A stretch of 64,000 nt of DNA from Rhipicephalus microplus (Eukaryota > Arthropoda > Arachnida > Ixodida > Ixodidae): NCBI RefSeq assembly GCF_043290135.1, contig NC_134709.1:108671145-108735144 (forward strand). The letters are read 5' to 3'. The stretch's first letter is position 1. The number at the start of each line of letters is the position of its first letter. The notes under the pieces were generated by a model that did no database searches, was not told the DNA's origin, and saw only the letters and a program-made list of their open reading frames with translations. Of this stretch, positions 38,810 to 51,511 are shown piece after piece. A program made the position numbers and the translations under genes.

Positions 38810-40400
38810 AAATTATGCCGATACATAACTTTCATGTCATGATTATCATGTTTGGACGTATCATTTACCTTCGTCATCTATTCACGTCACCTGATACCTA
38901 ATTTGCTGTATGTTGAGCTAGCGAAACGGCCGCGAGCGGGCTATGAGCGTAGCATGTAGTCATGTTTTACGTGACAGGTATATCATGCTTATCATGTTCG
39001 AACGTGTCATTTAACTTCGCCGTTTATTGAAGTCATGCAATACCAATTCGGTATACGTGAAGCTAGAGAAACGACCGCAAGCGCATCATGAGCGTGGCAT
39101 GTGGTCGTGTTCTTACACGACACGCATATTATGATTATCACGTCTGCACCAGTCACATACCTTCGTCGTCCATTCACTTCCCGTAATACCAAACTTGGAA
39201 TATGTGAAGCTAGCGAAACGGCGGGGAGAGCATCATGAAAGGCCCAATATACTGCGACGTAACCTTGACGAGCGCACGCTGGGCGCAGCGATGTTACGCT
39301 CATGGAGAAACATACATACGCTAGCAAAACGCGAACACTCTATGGTCTGACGACAGACGCGACCAGCGTCTGTTGGCGCAGCCCGGCGGAAACCGGGGCG
39401 AAATGCCAGGCAGATCGGCGCCTGGCGTGGCATCGCCGGCATGACGCGACGAAGCGAACGCTGGAGCACACGCTCACCGGGCCACGTCTGAGTGTATTGC
39501 CGCCTTGAGTGCGGCATGTGGTCATGCTCTTACATCACGCACATCTCATAATTATTATGTTTGCACCAGTCACATACCTTCGTCATCCATGCACGTGACG
39601 TAATACAAAATTTGGCATATATAAATATAGCAAAACGGCCCTGAGTGCACCATGAGAGCGGCATGTATTCATGTTGTTGCATTACACGCATGTCATGATC
39701 ACCATGCTTGGACATGTCATTTACATATGTCGTCCGTTCGTGTCACGTAATACTGAATTTCGTACATGTGAACCTAGCGATACGGCCGTGAGCGCGTCAT
39801 GAGCGTAGCATGTAGTCATGTTGTTACATGATACGCATTACATGATTAACATGCTTGCCCCAGTCACATCCCTTCGTCGTCCATTCACGTCCCGTAATAC
39901 CAAATTCGGTGTATGTGAAGTTAGCGAAACGGCTGCGAGGGCATCATGAGTGTGGCTTGTAGTCATATGTCACATGACACGCATCTCATGATTATCATGT
40001 TTGCACCAGTCACATACCTTCTTCCTCCATTCGCATAACGTAACGCTGAACTTGGTATATGTGAAGCTAGCGAGATGGCTGCGAGCACATCATGAGGGTG
40101 GCGTGTAGTCATGACTCATGACTTACATGACATGCATGTCATGATTTCCACGTTAGGGTCTGTCGCTTGTGTTCGCCATGCAATCATGTCATACCATGCC
40201 AGTTTTGCAACATGTCATGTCAACGAGACCACCGCAAGAGCAGCAAGACCATGAAATGTAAATCATGACATTCATGACATAGATATCATGATTTTCATGT
40301 TATGACCAGTCAAATATGCTCTTCATACAGTCATGTTATGTCATACCAAGTTTGGTATTGATATCATTACCCAAATGGCCAGGAGAGCTAAAAGTCGTAG
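38810..40400 (+). repeat. tandem array of ~148-bp units (about 10 copies)
   Basis: Units are recognised by CATGATTATCATGTTTGCAC and by GTGAAGCTAGCGAAACGGCC. Unit anchors fall at 38836, 38985, 39128, 39547, 39696, 39843, 39988, 40139 and 40290. Spacing is 143-151 bp except where a 255-bp MITE splits one unit. Units are diverged by eye (roughly 10-25 percent), most at the right end. The array leads directly into (GATA)n. Confidence 0.88.
39245..39499. mobile_element. MITE inserted in a 148-bp repeat unit
   Basis: A GC-rich 255-bp insertion has inverted ends CAATATACTGCGACGT and CAATACACTCAGACGT (read inward). The satellite sequence resumes after it (gagtgcggcatgtggtcatg). The segment has no coding frame of note. 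A dyad (gacagacgcgaccagcgtctg-like) lies in its centre. Confidence 0.65.
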
Positions 40401-40403
40401 GCG

Positions 40404-40519
<116 letters not shown>

Positions 40520-40565
40520 CGCTCAAAGTCGCTGAAGTTCGCTAAGAAATGCACTGCATTTAAAA
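40520..40565 (+). repeat. post-GATA tail with terminal palindrome
   Basis: CGCTCAAAGTCGCTGAAGTT leads to the palindrome AAATGCACTGCATTT (40547-40561) and TAAAA. The next module R starts five bases later. The related tail at 58175-58227 ends in AAATGCTTCGCATTT. Confidence 0.7.
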
Positions 40566-40569
40566 CCTC

Positions 40570-41083
40570 CCCGAAGGGAATCGTGAGGAAATGCGAATGC
40601 ATTTCTTGGGCCGAGGGATGGTACTATTGCCGCCAGACATTCGCGTTCACCGGCTTCGTCCATCGCCTTGACAGGCACCCAGCCAGCCAACGGTCGAGAG
40701 TGAGGAGCGAGCGGACGGGAGAGAGGGGCGCCAGCGTTTTCGGCTCGTCGTTGGCGTTTCACAGCGGCGTTTCGAGCACAAAATTTCGGATGTTCTTGAG
40801 AGGTGCCCTGCCAGCGAACGGTCGAGAGTGAGACGCGAGCGGATGGGAGAATGGGGTGCTGGGAGAAGAGCGAACAGCGAGAGAATGAGTGGCGAAGCAC
40901 TGCACCTACTTTCTCTTACACTCTCTCACACCACATGCTTAGGTTTGTATGGGCGAGGATAAGCACGAGCGCCCGCAGGTGTTGCTATGGGAGAGGGAGT
41001 GAGAATGGAGAGATAGCATCTGCCGGTGCGCGGAAAAAGCCGGATGTTTGACATAGCTCGACTAAGAAACGCATTCGCATTTA
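40570..41083 (+). repeat. module R, copy 2
   Basis: Direct copy of 38111-38702, somewhat shorter. It starts CCCCGAAGGGAATCGTGAGG with palindrome AAATGCGAATGCATTT (40589-40604). It ends with AAACGCATTCGCATTT (41067-41082) then TAAAA. The GC-rich interior matches copy 1 over most of its length. Confidence 0.8.
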
Positions 41084-41600
41084 AAATTGACGAGTCGGAA
41101 GCCAGCGTCCTCGGACGCCGCATGGGTAAAGTGTACTACGAGCGAGCGCTGAATAGATGGCGTGCCGAAAAGGGGAACCTGGCGGAGATTCGCGACACAA
41201 CGCAGTCGCTCGTGCCCAGATGACTAGCCGCAGCACAGAGTTTCCTAAAATTAACTAGAGGAGACTGGCGCTGCGATCGTTCAGCCACCATGGGAATGAT
41301 GAGTTGCGGGCGGCGAATTAGGAAACTATATGGGCCGCAGTGTACCGCGGCGAGAGCATGCACATGCACGCGCCACTGCCACGCTTCCTTTTGGAAAGAA
41401 CCATCTAGGGACCTTAGAAAGAACAGCTCAAAAACGCCACGTGCGGCGAACGGCGCTATTGGCTGCACGGTGTTTTAAAAAAAAACATCATTCTTCTAAC
41501 GCAGAGTTCTCACGTACGAAACGCCGTTACGGACGCTGCGCAATGGCATCGCATTTGTTCACGATTCTCTTCGGGGAGGTGGGGTCTTTTTTTCCGTAGA
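41084..41600. other. GC-rich intergenic stretch, nothing recognised
   Basis: Immediately follows module R copy 2. Open frames on both strands have no family motif. A host first exon or another repeat cannot be excluded. Confidence 0.35.
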
Positions 41601-41609
41601 CGTCAATTA

Positions 41610-42510
<901 letters not shown>

Positions 42511-42729
42511 TACACGGTACTTGGCCTCCATTACAGTAAGAAACCTGCTGACATCACTGGTCTGACCAAGTATAGGGTAGTTTCTGTTGCAGAGGTATTG
42601 GGCAGACTTGCTGCACCCTTCAGATGACTAAGGAAGCTCTTCTCACCTTTCGTGAGCACGCTGATCTACCCTCATATGGGAGAACGGGACTGTGCGAGAA
42701 GGCGAGAACATATTCATTCCTCTGTGTGG

Positions 42730-42966
42730 CCCCGCCGCGGTGGTCTAGTGGCTAAGGTACTCGGCTGCTGACCCGCATGTCACGGGTTCGAATCCCGGCT
42801 GCGGTGGCTGCATTTCCGATGGAGGCGGAAATTTTGTAGGCCCGTGTGCTCAGATTTGGGTGCACGTTAAAGAACCCCAGGTGGTCAAAATTTCCGGAGC
42901 CCTCCACTACGGCGTCTCTCATAATCATATGGTGGTTTTGGGACGTTAAACCCCGCATATCAATTG
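42730..42966 (+). repeat. Ruka-like SINE, full length
   Basis: The tRNA-like head has A box region GTGGTCTAGTGGCTAAGGTA and B box region GGGTTCGAATCCCGG. The body carries GATGGAGGCGGAAAT and then TAGGCCCGTGTGCTCAGATT. The tail ends GGGACGTTAAACCCCGCATA TCAAT. It is flanked by imperfect direct repeats CTCTGTGTGG (42720-42729) and CTCTGCGTGG (42967-42976). It matches my memory of the tick SINE Ruka. No coding capacity. Confidence 0.9.
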
Positions 42967-43814
42967 CTCTGCGTGGGCACACAACGCAAATTTCGGTTCA
43001 TAGAAAGCAACCAGACCGACGCAAAGGAAACGGACCATCTCCTGCACGTGCGGTCTCAGGAACTTGCGTGTGTATAAATGTTCTCCCAGAGGAGTTAAAA
43101 AAAAACGGAAGCGTCCGCGAAGCCGTCCAATTGCATCGGCGCCAGTCTTTTAAGGCTATAAGAAGCTAATTCATCACCTGAATAATTGGACCCATGACGA
43201 CGGCGCCTGATGAGCGGTGAATATCGACGTTCTTTCATGTTCTCTCCTGGTGCGAACGGTTTCGAACCCCGTAGTCGTCACGCTCCGTGCGTGTGTGAGC
43301 CCATGCTAATTGGGCGTGTGGATCACGTCTAGCCTGGCCGGACCCTATTTATTTAATGCGTTTCACAATTTCGTGCGCATGATCGCAAAAGAATGCAATA
43401 ACGCAGCCGTACGTATATAGAAGCGCATACGACGTAACTGCGTAAAACACGGGACACCGCTGGTTTCCTCATTTTCGGTGGACACACAAACCTTTCGGTC
43501 ATCCGCATTGTGTGCCGTCATGTCGCAACAAGGTTCCCTCAGAGTCCGAAAGACATAACGTATGACCATGTGGGACCCGTTCTGGAAGTATACTGTCATG
43601 CCATCATATCGATGTAATACGTTAGAGAACTGGCACACTGAGATTGGAATTCCTCATTTTACCGGACTAACAGATCTTTCTGGAAGTTGCATGCCATGCC
43701 TGGTTTTTTTTATTAAGTTTATTAATATTTTCTAACCTTTCCGAAGGTGCCAACGTGCGTCATTATAGCTCCGCAGTAATCATGTTCATGTATACTATAG
43801 AGATTTAAATGGTC

Positions 43815-43995
43815 GCATGTAACGACATCTCCGGCAGCACAACTTGCTGCGATGAGAGCCGTTCTACAATACATCTTACAAGAGCGAGCACTCAAATCGG
43901 TCATATACTTCGACTGAAAGGTAGCACATCACAGGTAGCAGTTTGCCCTGAGCAGGGAGGGCTCGTGTCAAACTCTAGCAAGACCGAACATCACA
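43815..43995 (+). pseudogene. LINE RNase H fragment (I/R1-like)
   Basis: One frame reads TSPAAQLAAMRAVLQYILQE then RALKSVIYFD before a stop, like the ELAAIRAAL...I.SDS segment of RNase H domains in I-group LINEs. The following bases fit only with frame changes. It is short and broken. Confidence 0.45.
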
Positions 43996-44106
43996 CGTAC
44001 TCCAGTGGTTGACATGGCAAACCGGTATTACTGCTAATCTATTCGCCGACAACGCAGCACACTCACCACATAAAGGAACTATAGAGTTCCGCTGCCTCTA
44101 ACGAAT

Positions 44107-44242
44107 GTTGTAGGCCCGTGTGCTCAGATTTGGGTGCCATTTAAAGAACCCCAGGTGGTCGAAATTTCCGGAGCCCTCCACTACGGCGTCTCTCATAATC
44201 ATATGGTGGTTTTGGGACGTTAAACCCCACATATCAATCAAA
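44107..44242 (+). repeat. Ruka-like SINE, 5'-truncated, with perfect target-site duplication
   Basis: Only the tRNA-unrelated body and tail are present, starting at GTTGTAGGCCCGTGTGCTCA and ending CACATATCAATCAAA. Perfect 14-bp direct repeats TGCCTCTAACGAAT flank it (44093-44106 and 44243-44256). The truncation therefore happened during insertion, not by later deletion. Confidence 0.9.
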
Positions 44243-44429
44243 TGCCTCTAACGAATTATGCGACAAGACAACATTATTTGCTTGCTCAGAATCTTCCATG
44301 CAAGTACGTTTCGTTCGTCTCCTAGCTTGAAAAGGTGTTGGATACATGAACTTCATGGATCACTGAAGCACGTTATCCCTTCATTTCATGTCACGAAGCT
44401 TCCTTTCCTTTGCACTTTATCAATGCGTG

Positions 44430-44680
44430 GGGGAGGGAGATAGCGGTGTTGAAAGCGGGTGCAACTTACGGAGAACACCACGTTGAAATCAGCTTTACCG
44501 CAGGAACCTAAGGCAGGGTGTTATGAGAAACATGTCAACGCTCTTTTTCGGCCGTTGCGGTGCTTTTTGCAAGGGAAGAAGAGAGATGAGGCGGTGAAAG
44601 CAGGTAGAACGCTATGCGGCTATCATAGCGGAACTCCCGCTTCGATGCGATGCTGTTATGCCGTCTTTGGTTAGGTGTCG
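44430..44680 (+). repeat. inverted relative of the 155-bp array unit
   Basis: GGCGGTGAAAGCAGGTAGAA CGC at about 44590 is the reverse complement of the GCGTTCCACCTGCTTTCACC anchor of the array at 41.6-42.5 kb. The same arrangement is suggested by GGTGTTGAAAGCGGGTGCAA at 44445. About one and a half units, diverged, opposite orientation. Confidence 0.55.
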
Positions 44681-44989
44681 CATTTGCAAGAGCGTACTCT
44701 TTTCGCATTGATATGGCGAACACCTCTACAAGCGACTCCTGCGGAATCGAAGAGACAATCGAACACGCCCCGTGAAGCTGCGCTCGCTTTGACACACAGT
44801 GAGGCTCGCTCCAGATGATTTTTCGACCGAATGAACTTGGCACTATTTTCTGTAAATAAGATTCTAGGAGCACAGACGTGCGCGCGCGCGAGGCTAACAG
44901 AAATCAATGAAAGTGTTACTGAAAGACCTGAAATCAACAGCATTTGTCATCTCCCGTAGACTGGATCGGCTTCAGCAAGGGTGCTTGTG

Positions 44990-45125
44990 ATTCTTTTTAT
45001 CCCTCTCATTTCTTGTCTCTCTATTTTCACTCCTTCATACCTCTCTCCCAATGCAGGGTAGCAAACAGGACTTGTGCCTGGTTAACCTTCCTTCGTTTCC
45101 TAGCTTCTCTCTCTCTCCTGTGAGT
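44990..45125 (+). repeat. LINE 3' UTR-like module
   Basis: Pyrimidine-rich sequence, then GCAGGGTAGCAAACAGGACT, TGTGCCTGGTTAACCTTCCT and pyrimidine-rich sequence again. The same order occurs at 60770-60905 after an I/R1-like LINE fragment, which identifies this as a 3' UTR module of that LINE family. Confidence 0.55.
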
Positions 45126-46110
45126 TCCCGCTACAGAGAACGAACACTAGTGAGAAAAACTTTACCCCAGGTGCGTTTTGCGGAACACAGCAGTATAGCA
45201 TTTCTACTGCGTCGAAATTGCGGCGTATGCTAGGCGTTGTATGCCGCAGCAGTAGCCATATATATACACTATAGCCGTAGTCAGAGCCTAGAGCAGCGGC
45301 CATCTTAAGTGTGGTTCTAATGCAGACTGATAGTGGTTTTTGGACATTCAAGGTTTTGTTCCATCCCCACCTTCATCCTTATGAAAAACACCTTCTCTCT
45401 CTTCTCTTACCCCCTTCTTCATTTTTCCTCACGCTGAGTAGCAGGTTCGAAAATTGGCTCAGGTCAACCTTCCAGCTTTTCTCTCATGGAAAATATCTCT
45501 CAATTGCCAGAGATGGCAAAGGACAGTTTCGAGATGACAGTGTCGACACTTACAACGATATTTACTCTGTATATATAATGCTATCGGGACACTATGGTGA
45601 TTTGAGCAGCCTGCCTGTGTCTAGTACGACAATGAGGGAAGAAAACAAGTGTCGCAGAGAGCGAGACGTCAGCCAGCTAACCTCATGGAACATCTCATCC
45701 TCATCTTCAGGACCAGTATGCACGTTGCCTCTTTGAGAAAAAATGGGTCGCCTGAGGTTATACTGGAGCTTCCGAGTACAGTACATAGTTCCAAATAGTT
45801 CCTGGTCATGTCCTGATCTTGATGTAGTGGTCGCTGCCCATTCATCTCCCTCATACTGCACACTCAAAAAAAAAGGGGGGGGGGGGGATCGAAGAAAAAA
45901 TCGGCTCAATTCATCTTTTTATTCGAAACAAACGCCAACACAACAATGAGCAAATTCGTGAGAACTCCAAGCCGCAAGCGCGAAGATTAAGCAAATCCGT
46001 GTACTATTCCCATGGCGGCTGAACGATTATGGCGCCGCCAGAATTCACTCTAGTAAATATTGTAGAAAACTCAGTGGCTGATCCGTGCCACTGGAAGGCC
46101 AATATCCTAC
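45126..46110. other. intergenic, nothing recognised
   Basis: Contains a poly-A/poly-G run at 45867-45888. Open frames lack motifs. Confidence 0.35.
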
Positions 46111-46114
46111 GCCA

Positions 46115-46670
46115 TATATACCGTGTCACGGTTCTCGGCGCTTTGCTGGCATCACTATAGAGTGTCAGATGCAGCCACAAGATTTAATGACGATACGAGG
46201 CGTTCCTTCTCACACGACCTTATGCTGATGAGATGCATATGCATACGATCTCTAAAAACGTGGGCACGTTGCGAAATACGACGCGACAACGCTGCCGGCT
46301 TGCTTCAGCATTATTTTTCGCGACGAATTCCCTATTTCAGAATAACACTCCATGACGAAGCTCCTGCTAGTCCATCTGCCGTTCGTCACGAGATTTTCTC
46401 ATGGCAGAAACGTCCGACACGCACGAATGAGTCACGCACATAGCTGCCTCTCCCATCTTGTGACCTGATCACCGCTACAGCGCCGAGGCAGCTGTCACTT
46501 TACCATACACCTCTCCGCCACTCGGCGAGCGTATACGAAACACGGCATCCTGATCCCCCAAGCGCGTGATAAAGTAGAGAGAATTCTATTCCAGTGGCTA
46601 CCGGAACACTGCAGAAATTGCGGGAAAGATAACGCAGATGAAACTGGGCGCTCGGCGCATGAGCAGGCAC
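46115..46670 (+). pseudogene. degenerate LINE C-terminal region (I/R1-like), tentative
   Basis: Broken frames include SDAATRFNDDTRRSFSHDL (like the AD.AAR.A...... end of RNase H regions) and, near 46600, LPEHCRNCGKDNADET, like the PhC..C...DET zinc-finger of I/R1 LINEs. Similarity is weak and needs frame changes. Confidence 0.35.
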
Positions 46671-46869
46671 CGTTATTGCTTCAGAATGTATAGGTTGATC
46701 TCGAGCAGACAAACATACAAGAAATACTATAAGCAGAAACTTCGTAGACTAGTTTGCCAGAGTGTACACAACTAATGTCAAATTATAACCAGGTTTCAGC
46801 CACTCGCCCCTAGATTTTTTAACCCTTACTCACGAATTATTGGACGTTAGTCGCACTTAATTCGAATCA

Positions 46870-47390
46870 GGGCCAAACCTCATAAGCACGAAAATGCACG
46901 CGACAGCGACAAGCGACGCGACGTAGATCGGCTTCGCGCGATCAGTCGCTAGCGCAGGCAAACCTCATTCACGCGACGGCTTCGGCGAGCGAACTCCACT
47001 GTTGCTGGCATGAGGCCGCCTACTCGCACCAAGAAAACCGCGTAGTGAGCGGTATGCAATTTAAAAATAAGATATATTGTTGTGTAATGAAACGGAAAGT
47101 GTTTATGAGTGCCTTGCAGCACTTTTTTATATGCCCATGCGTAATAAACATTGCGTTATTGTTGCGCATACGTGACTCGGGCAGGTTCACGTGCACCTAT
47201 GTAGTCTTTGTCTTTTCCGGTATTTCGCTATTGGCTGCTTGAGCCCACCACTACCGGGTGATGAGCGACGGTTTCCAAATCTGGAGAACCGAACGATCGC
47301 GCGAAAACGAGCACGCGACACGTCGCGCGAACGCCCTGTTTCGTCGCTCGTCGCTGTCGCGTGCATTTTCGCGCTTATGCGGTTTGGCCC
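46870..47390. mobile_element. 521-bp TIR element with 3-bp TCA target duplication
   Basis: Terminal inverted repeats of about 49 bp with three mismatches begin GGGCCAAACCTCATAAGCAC and GGGCCAAACCGCATAAGCGC (read inward), continuing GAAAATGCACGCGACAGCGA on both sides. Flanks are TCA (46867-46869 and 47391-47393). The interior is GC-rich with many CGCG words and has no transposase frame. A 3-bp duplication suggests PIF/Harbinger or a similar group, but the family is not proven. Confidence 0.8.
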
Positions 47391-47399
47391 TCAATCTAT

Positions 47400-48070
47400 G
47401 TCTGGCTTGAGGTTGGGCAAACATATGCGAATGACTATACATTCCATAAACTAATATCTGGAGTTTAGGTATCCAAACCACAATATTATGCGAGACGTCC
47501 TAGTGCAGGGCTCCGGAAATTTCAAAGCGATAACGTTAAAACGTTAGTTTCGCAGAAATTACGGCGTACGCGTTGTTGGTCATGTGTGGTTAAAAGGGTC
47601 TGAACGGCCATGTCTCCCGAGAAGCCCGCACCTAATAAACTTCGTTGGACATTATTAATAAAGTTATGTCGTCTCACGACAGCCGAACCTTTGAGCCTGC
47701 CCCTTATCGGCCGACTCCCCAGATTTAAAACATACGGTCGCAAGCTCATAATAGCAATGTTTGCATTACAAAATCCGCTATATCGCGCATCGACGGCAAA
47801 CAGCACGCGCGGGCGTTCACAAGTTATTAGCCATTTTGCTGGCGCTTAGCATGCAGGCACACAAAATATGGACCGGCAATAAGCGGCGAAAAACCGAAAC
47901 GTAACAGTGTCACGTGTAATGCGTCTTTTATCACGTCTTCCATGGTCTAACGCGAGAAAAACAAATGGGGAGGCTGGTCTAACAGATTTGTTTGAACCAT
48001 AAAATCATAAATAAATATATATGTCTAGTTATCTTGCTTGCTCTCACAAAAACATTTTAGAAAGGAAACA
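47400..48070. other. intergenic, nothing recognised
   Basis: No repeat or coding motif that I can name. Confidence 0.35.

Positions 48071-48071
<1 letters not shown>

Positions 48072-48156
<85 letters not shown>
48072..48156 (+). repeat. (ATT)n microsatellite
   Basis: About 28 pure ATT units, followed by a degenerate tagtag tail. Confidence 0.97.
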
Positions 48157-48157
<1 letters not shown>

Positions 48158-48159
48158 AG

Positions 48160-49370
48160 TAGATAAGTAGTAATAGTAGTAGTAGTAATGCTAACTGCTA
48201 TGTAAATATTGCTCAGACTTGCACAATGCTAAATATCGACTTTCAGCGTCATTTATCGCAAATGTTTAAGCAAATTATGATAATATTGGTGTCTTTATCC
48301 CTTAATTTTGAGTGTCTGTAAGTTATGTAATCAGGTGGCACTTTCTAACCCATTAGGATGATTGGTTTGGGAGAGAATTACGATTGGCGAGTTGGTGCTT
48401 AGCTTAACAAAATACTTGTGGCGGGAGCTGAAAATCAAGAATAAAAAAAGCGAAAAGATGCGAAAACAATCGAAACACACACACACACGCACGCACACAC
48501 ACAAACACAAACAAACACAAAGTTGTGAACTGCGCGGGAATCTGTTGCAAATTCTCTCGCTGATGGAGCAACGGCCACGTCCACGTTATTTATTTTTCAT
48601 TTTATTTTATTTATTGTGTTTACAGATACAGCGTGAAAATATATATTGTGGTACAAATGTGTACAACAAAACAAAGCAAAGTGGAGTACATTTCTTCTAA
48701 AAATGCAAACAAAACAAATGAATTTTTCATGCTATTGCTTATACTACTGCAGACATAAACACAGCACGTATATGAAACATTTTCTAAATAAATAATAGTT
48801 GACAAACGGATATACATATTATGATGCAGGTCATACTGGAGGTAGGACCTTAATTAACAGATGTTAGCAGGAAATAAAAGCTGAGTAACTTCAGGGTTTG
48901 GCAAGTTATTCCATTTGATCACAGTGCTTGGAAAGAAGTAATAATTGAAACAATATTTTTTACGCTGAATGACGTAGCTGTTAGCTGATGCCTAGGTCTT
49001 ATGGCATACCCAGCTATAGAAGCAACAGTATTTATGTCAGAAACGTTAATATTGTAAAGTTTGCTTAGAAATATTGTTGTAATTGTTAATATTACAACGT
49101 TTATTTTTCGGGCACTTGTACATGTGTACAAGGTCTGACCCCGAGAGGTCAACCAACGCCACTCATATTCATAACGGTGGATGTCTGGCACCCATTCCTG
49201 ATAATTTTGGAACAGGCAGCTGACCACCTACTCCTCAAAGGTTACCTGAACAAATTTTTGCCGGAATCGCTGCTTTCGCTATGCAATGAACAAGAACTTT
49301 AAATGAGAGACCCAATCTATACCTCGCATGTACGTGCACCCACATCCACTGGCTTCCAATTAATTACAAC
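48160..49370. other. intergenic, AT-rich
   Basis: A short (CA)n at 48474-48515 and TTTATTT-rich stretch at 48587-48615. No gene is recognised. Confidence 0.4.
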
Positions 49371-49378
49371 AATACTTT

Positions 49379-49629
49379 GATTGATTGATGACTGATTATA
49401 TGTGGGGTTTAACGTCCCAAAACCTCTGTATGATTATGAGAGACGCCGTGGTGGAGGGCTCCGAAAATTTCGACCACCTGCGGTTTTTTAACGTGCACCC
49501 AAATCTGAGCACACGGGCCTACAGCATTTTCGCCTCCATCGAAAATGCAGCCGCCGCAGCCGTGATTCGATCCCAACACCTGCGGGTCAGTTTCCGAGTA
49601 TACCTTAACCACTAGACCACCACGGCTAT
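49379..49629 (-). repeat. Ruka-like SINE, full length, minus strand
   Basis: On the minus strand: tRNA-like head (GTGGTGGTCTAGTGGTTAAG), body (GATGGAGGCGAAAATGCTGT) and the usual tail. Direct repeats AACAATACTTT flank it (49368-49378 and 49630-49640). The tail side carries a (TCAA)n-type short repeat. Confidence 0.88.
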
Positions 49630-49649
49630 AACAATACTTTAATGAGGCG

Positions 49650-51510
49650 AAGGAAAATATTAGAGAATATATACAAATTTTTTCATACTGCCTAGGGGCT
49701 GGAAGTGCTGGCAAAATGAATAATACTGAATCAGAACTGCTGAAGTTTACGCTTCTAAAATGCGTTTTAATTCTGAAAACCTGCTTTATACCACTGGCTT
49801 CATATCACCCCAAAGAAAATCCTGGTTCGGCCTATGACAGACAAGTCTTTACCGCAAAGACTTCAAAATCATTTTAGCCACTGCCCGTTTGTTCGTCATG
49901 ACCAGTTCATATTCAGATAACATTAAGAGTATTTCTGCCTTAGCACATTGCAATCTGCCAAGTTTTCGAGTGATAGCAGAGTTAACATTAAAGATTATGT
50001 AAGGTCAATTCATATCACAATGTTATCGATGTTGTAGTGGCACTATGCATCGTGTGACTGATAAAACTGATACCTTTGTGCGAGAAAGTAGTGTAGGGCG
50101 TGCATGTTATCCACGACCATTGTTAACTAGTGCAAGTGCGAAAATACCATTGGAACACTGCATCAGTAATATTGCGAAGCTTGTCTTCTACTTCTGGCTT
50201 CTTTGTGTTTGTCCTTGAAGATATGGGCAGTTTTTGTAGGTGCAATATCGATCCAGTGGAACATGGGTCTTAAACTCACCTCGGCTAGCGAGCCCCTGTT
50301 ACGATATTTAGTCCCGCAAAGCACGAGGCAGTAGAGGATGGGGGGGGGGGGGGGGGGGAGAATGGTGCTAGAGTAAAGGTATACAGTAACTATAGTTGGG
50401 GCTATCGCTACCCCGCCCCCCTCCCAATAAATTAAAATAAAACAAGCCTACTCCCCTCGCTTCAGTGTTTGCTGTCCACCTTCTATCAACGATTAGGACA
50501 AATTAGTTGAACCTCTGCGAGCACAAATTAACAATATTTACGCTGCAATATGGTTCCTGCGATGATAGTAACTAAAATAAAGCGTCTGCCTGGACTGCCC
50601 CTCCTTTCTCCTGTTATACTTCAGGTGACCGCTTCGCCCCTAAAACGACTGACTGGATCCGCCCCTAGAAAAAAAAGGTGGGTGGGTGGGTGGGTGGTAA
50701 GCCAGATAACGTTGCAATTTATTTGATGGAAGACATTCCGCGTGCCTCCATACTCCATAATTTGTGAAGGTGATTCAGCGTCACAGATCCAGAAACATAT
50801 CGATGCCGATGTCCAGAAAGACTGAAGTCTGGACGCCAACTCTGAAATATAAAGTTCCGTGGTTATGTTTTAGCTCGTGGTAGCCGCATCGAGTTGCCTT
50901 GTGGAAGAAATGCTTGGGAAGGTCTTGGCAGCTCATGAAAAGAAAATGTGAGGGACGAAAGCAGCCACATGCGGGCCACGTATTCGAGAGTACAAACTAA
51001 AAAAAAAATGCACGTATTGGAGTTTTTTCTTCTGGTGCAATTCAAAACGGTCGTAACATTGAGAGACAGTCATCTGGTGGTTGTTCTTCTTCATTATCTT
51101 CGTGTGGCTTTTTGCTGTTTTTTTTCCTGTTATTATGAACCAACTCGTCCAGAAAGCTACGAAAACGCGTTCCGTGGTTTCTAGTTTCCATCACTGAACA
51201 TAATCTGGTATGTGCCCAACGGTGGCTCAAACATGTCTCGCGTTTCGAGCCGCTCTTTCACTGGCAGCGTGCCATTGTGGAGTCAAAAGAGAGAAAAAAA
51301 GTTGCCCCTGCGGACAATAACATGTTTTTTTCTGCGCGTTTAGAGACATCGCTTCATGGTTCCGTTCGATGAACGATAAGCCACGACAGGAAACGGAAAT
51401 CATAGAAGATAATCTCAAAGCATTTCCCGGGACACCTTGCAGAGGTGTGCTCAATAAATGGCCACCTGGGAAAATACTTAGAAAGAGGATACAGTAATTT
51501 GTTTATATAA
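49650..51510. other. intergenic, nothing recognised except low-complexity runs
   Basis: A G run (50340-50358) and a GGGT repeat (50677-50697) are the only clear structures. The phrases around 50380-50680 resemble a degraded retroelement end but this is not firm. Confidence 0.4.
50677..50697 (+). repeat. (GGGT)n tract, G-quadruplex-prone
   Basis: GGTGGGTGGGTGGGTGGGTG+G contains four GGG tracts with one-base loops. Confidence 0.9.
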
Positions 51511-51511
51511 T

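Noticed and set aside
38810..40400. A CRISPR-like array
   Set aside because: Units are ~148-bp head-to-tail copies with no unique spacers, in an animal genome.
42767..42807. A genuine tRNA gene at the head of the SINE
   Set aside because: The A and B boxes are present but the sequence continues into a shared SINE body found at four other places, and no acceptor stem closes it.
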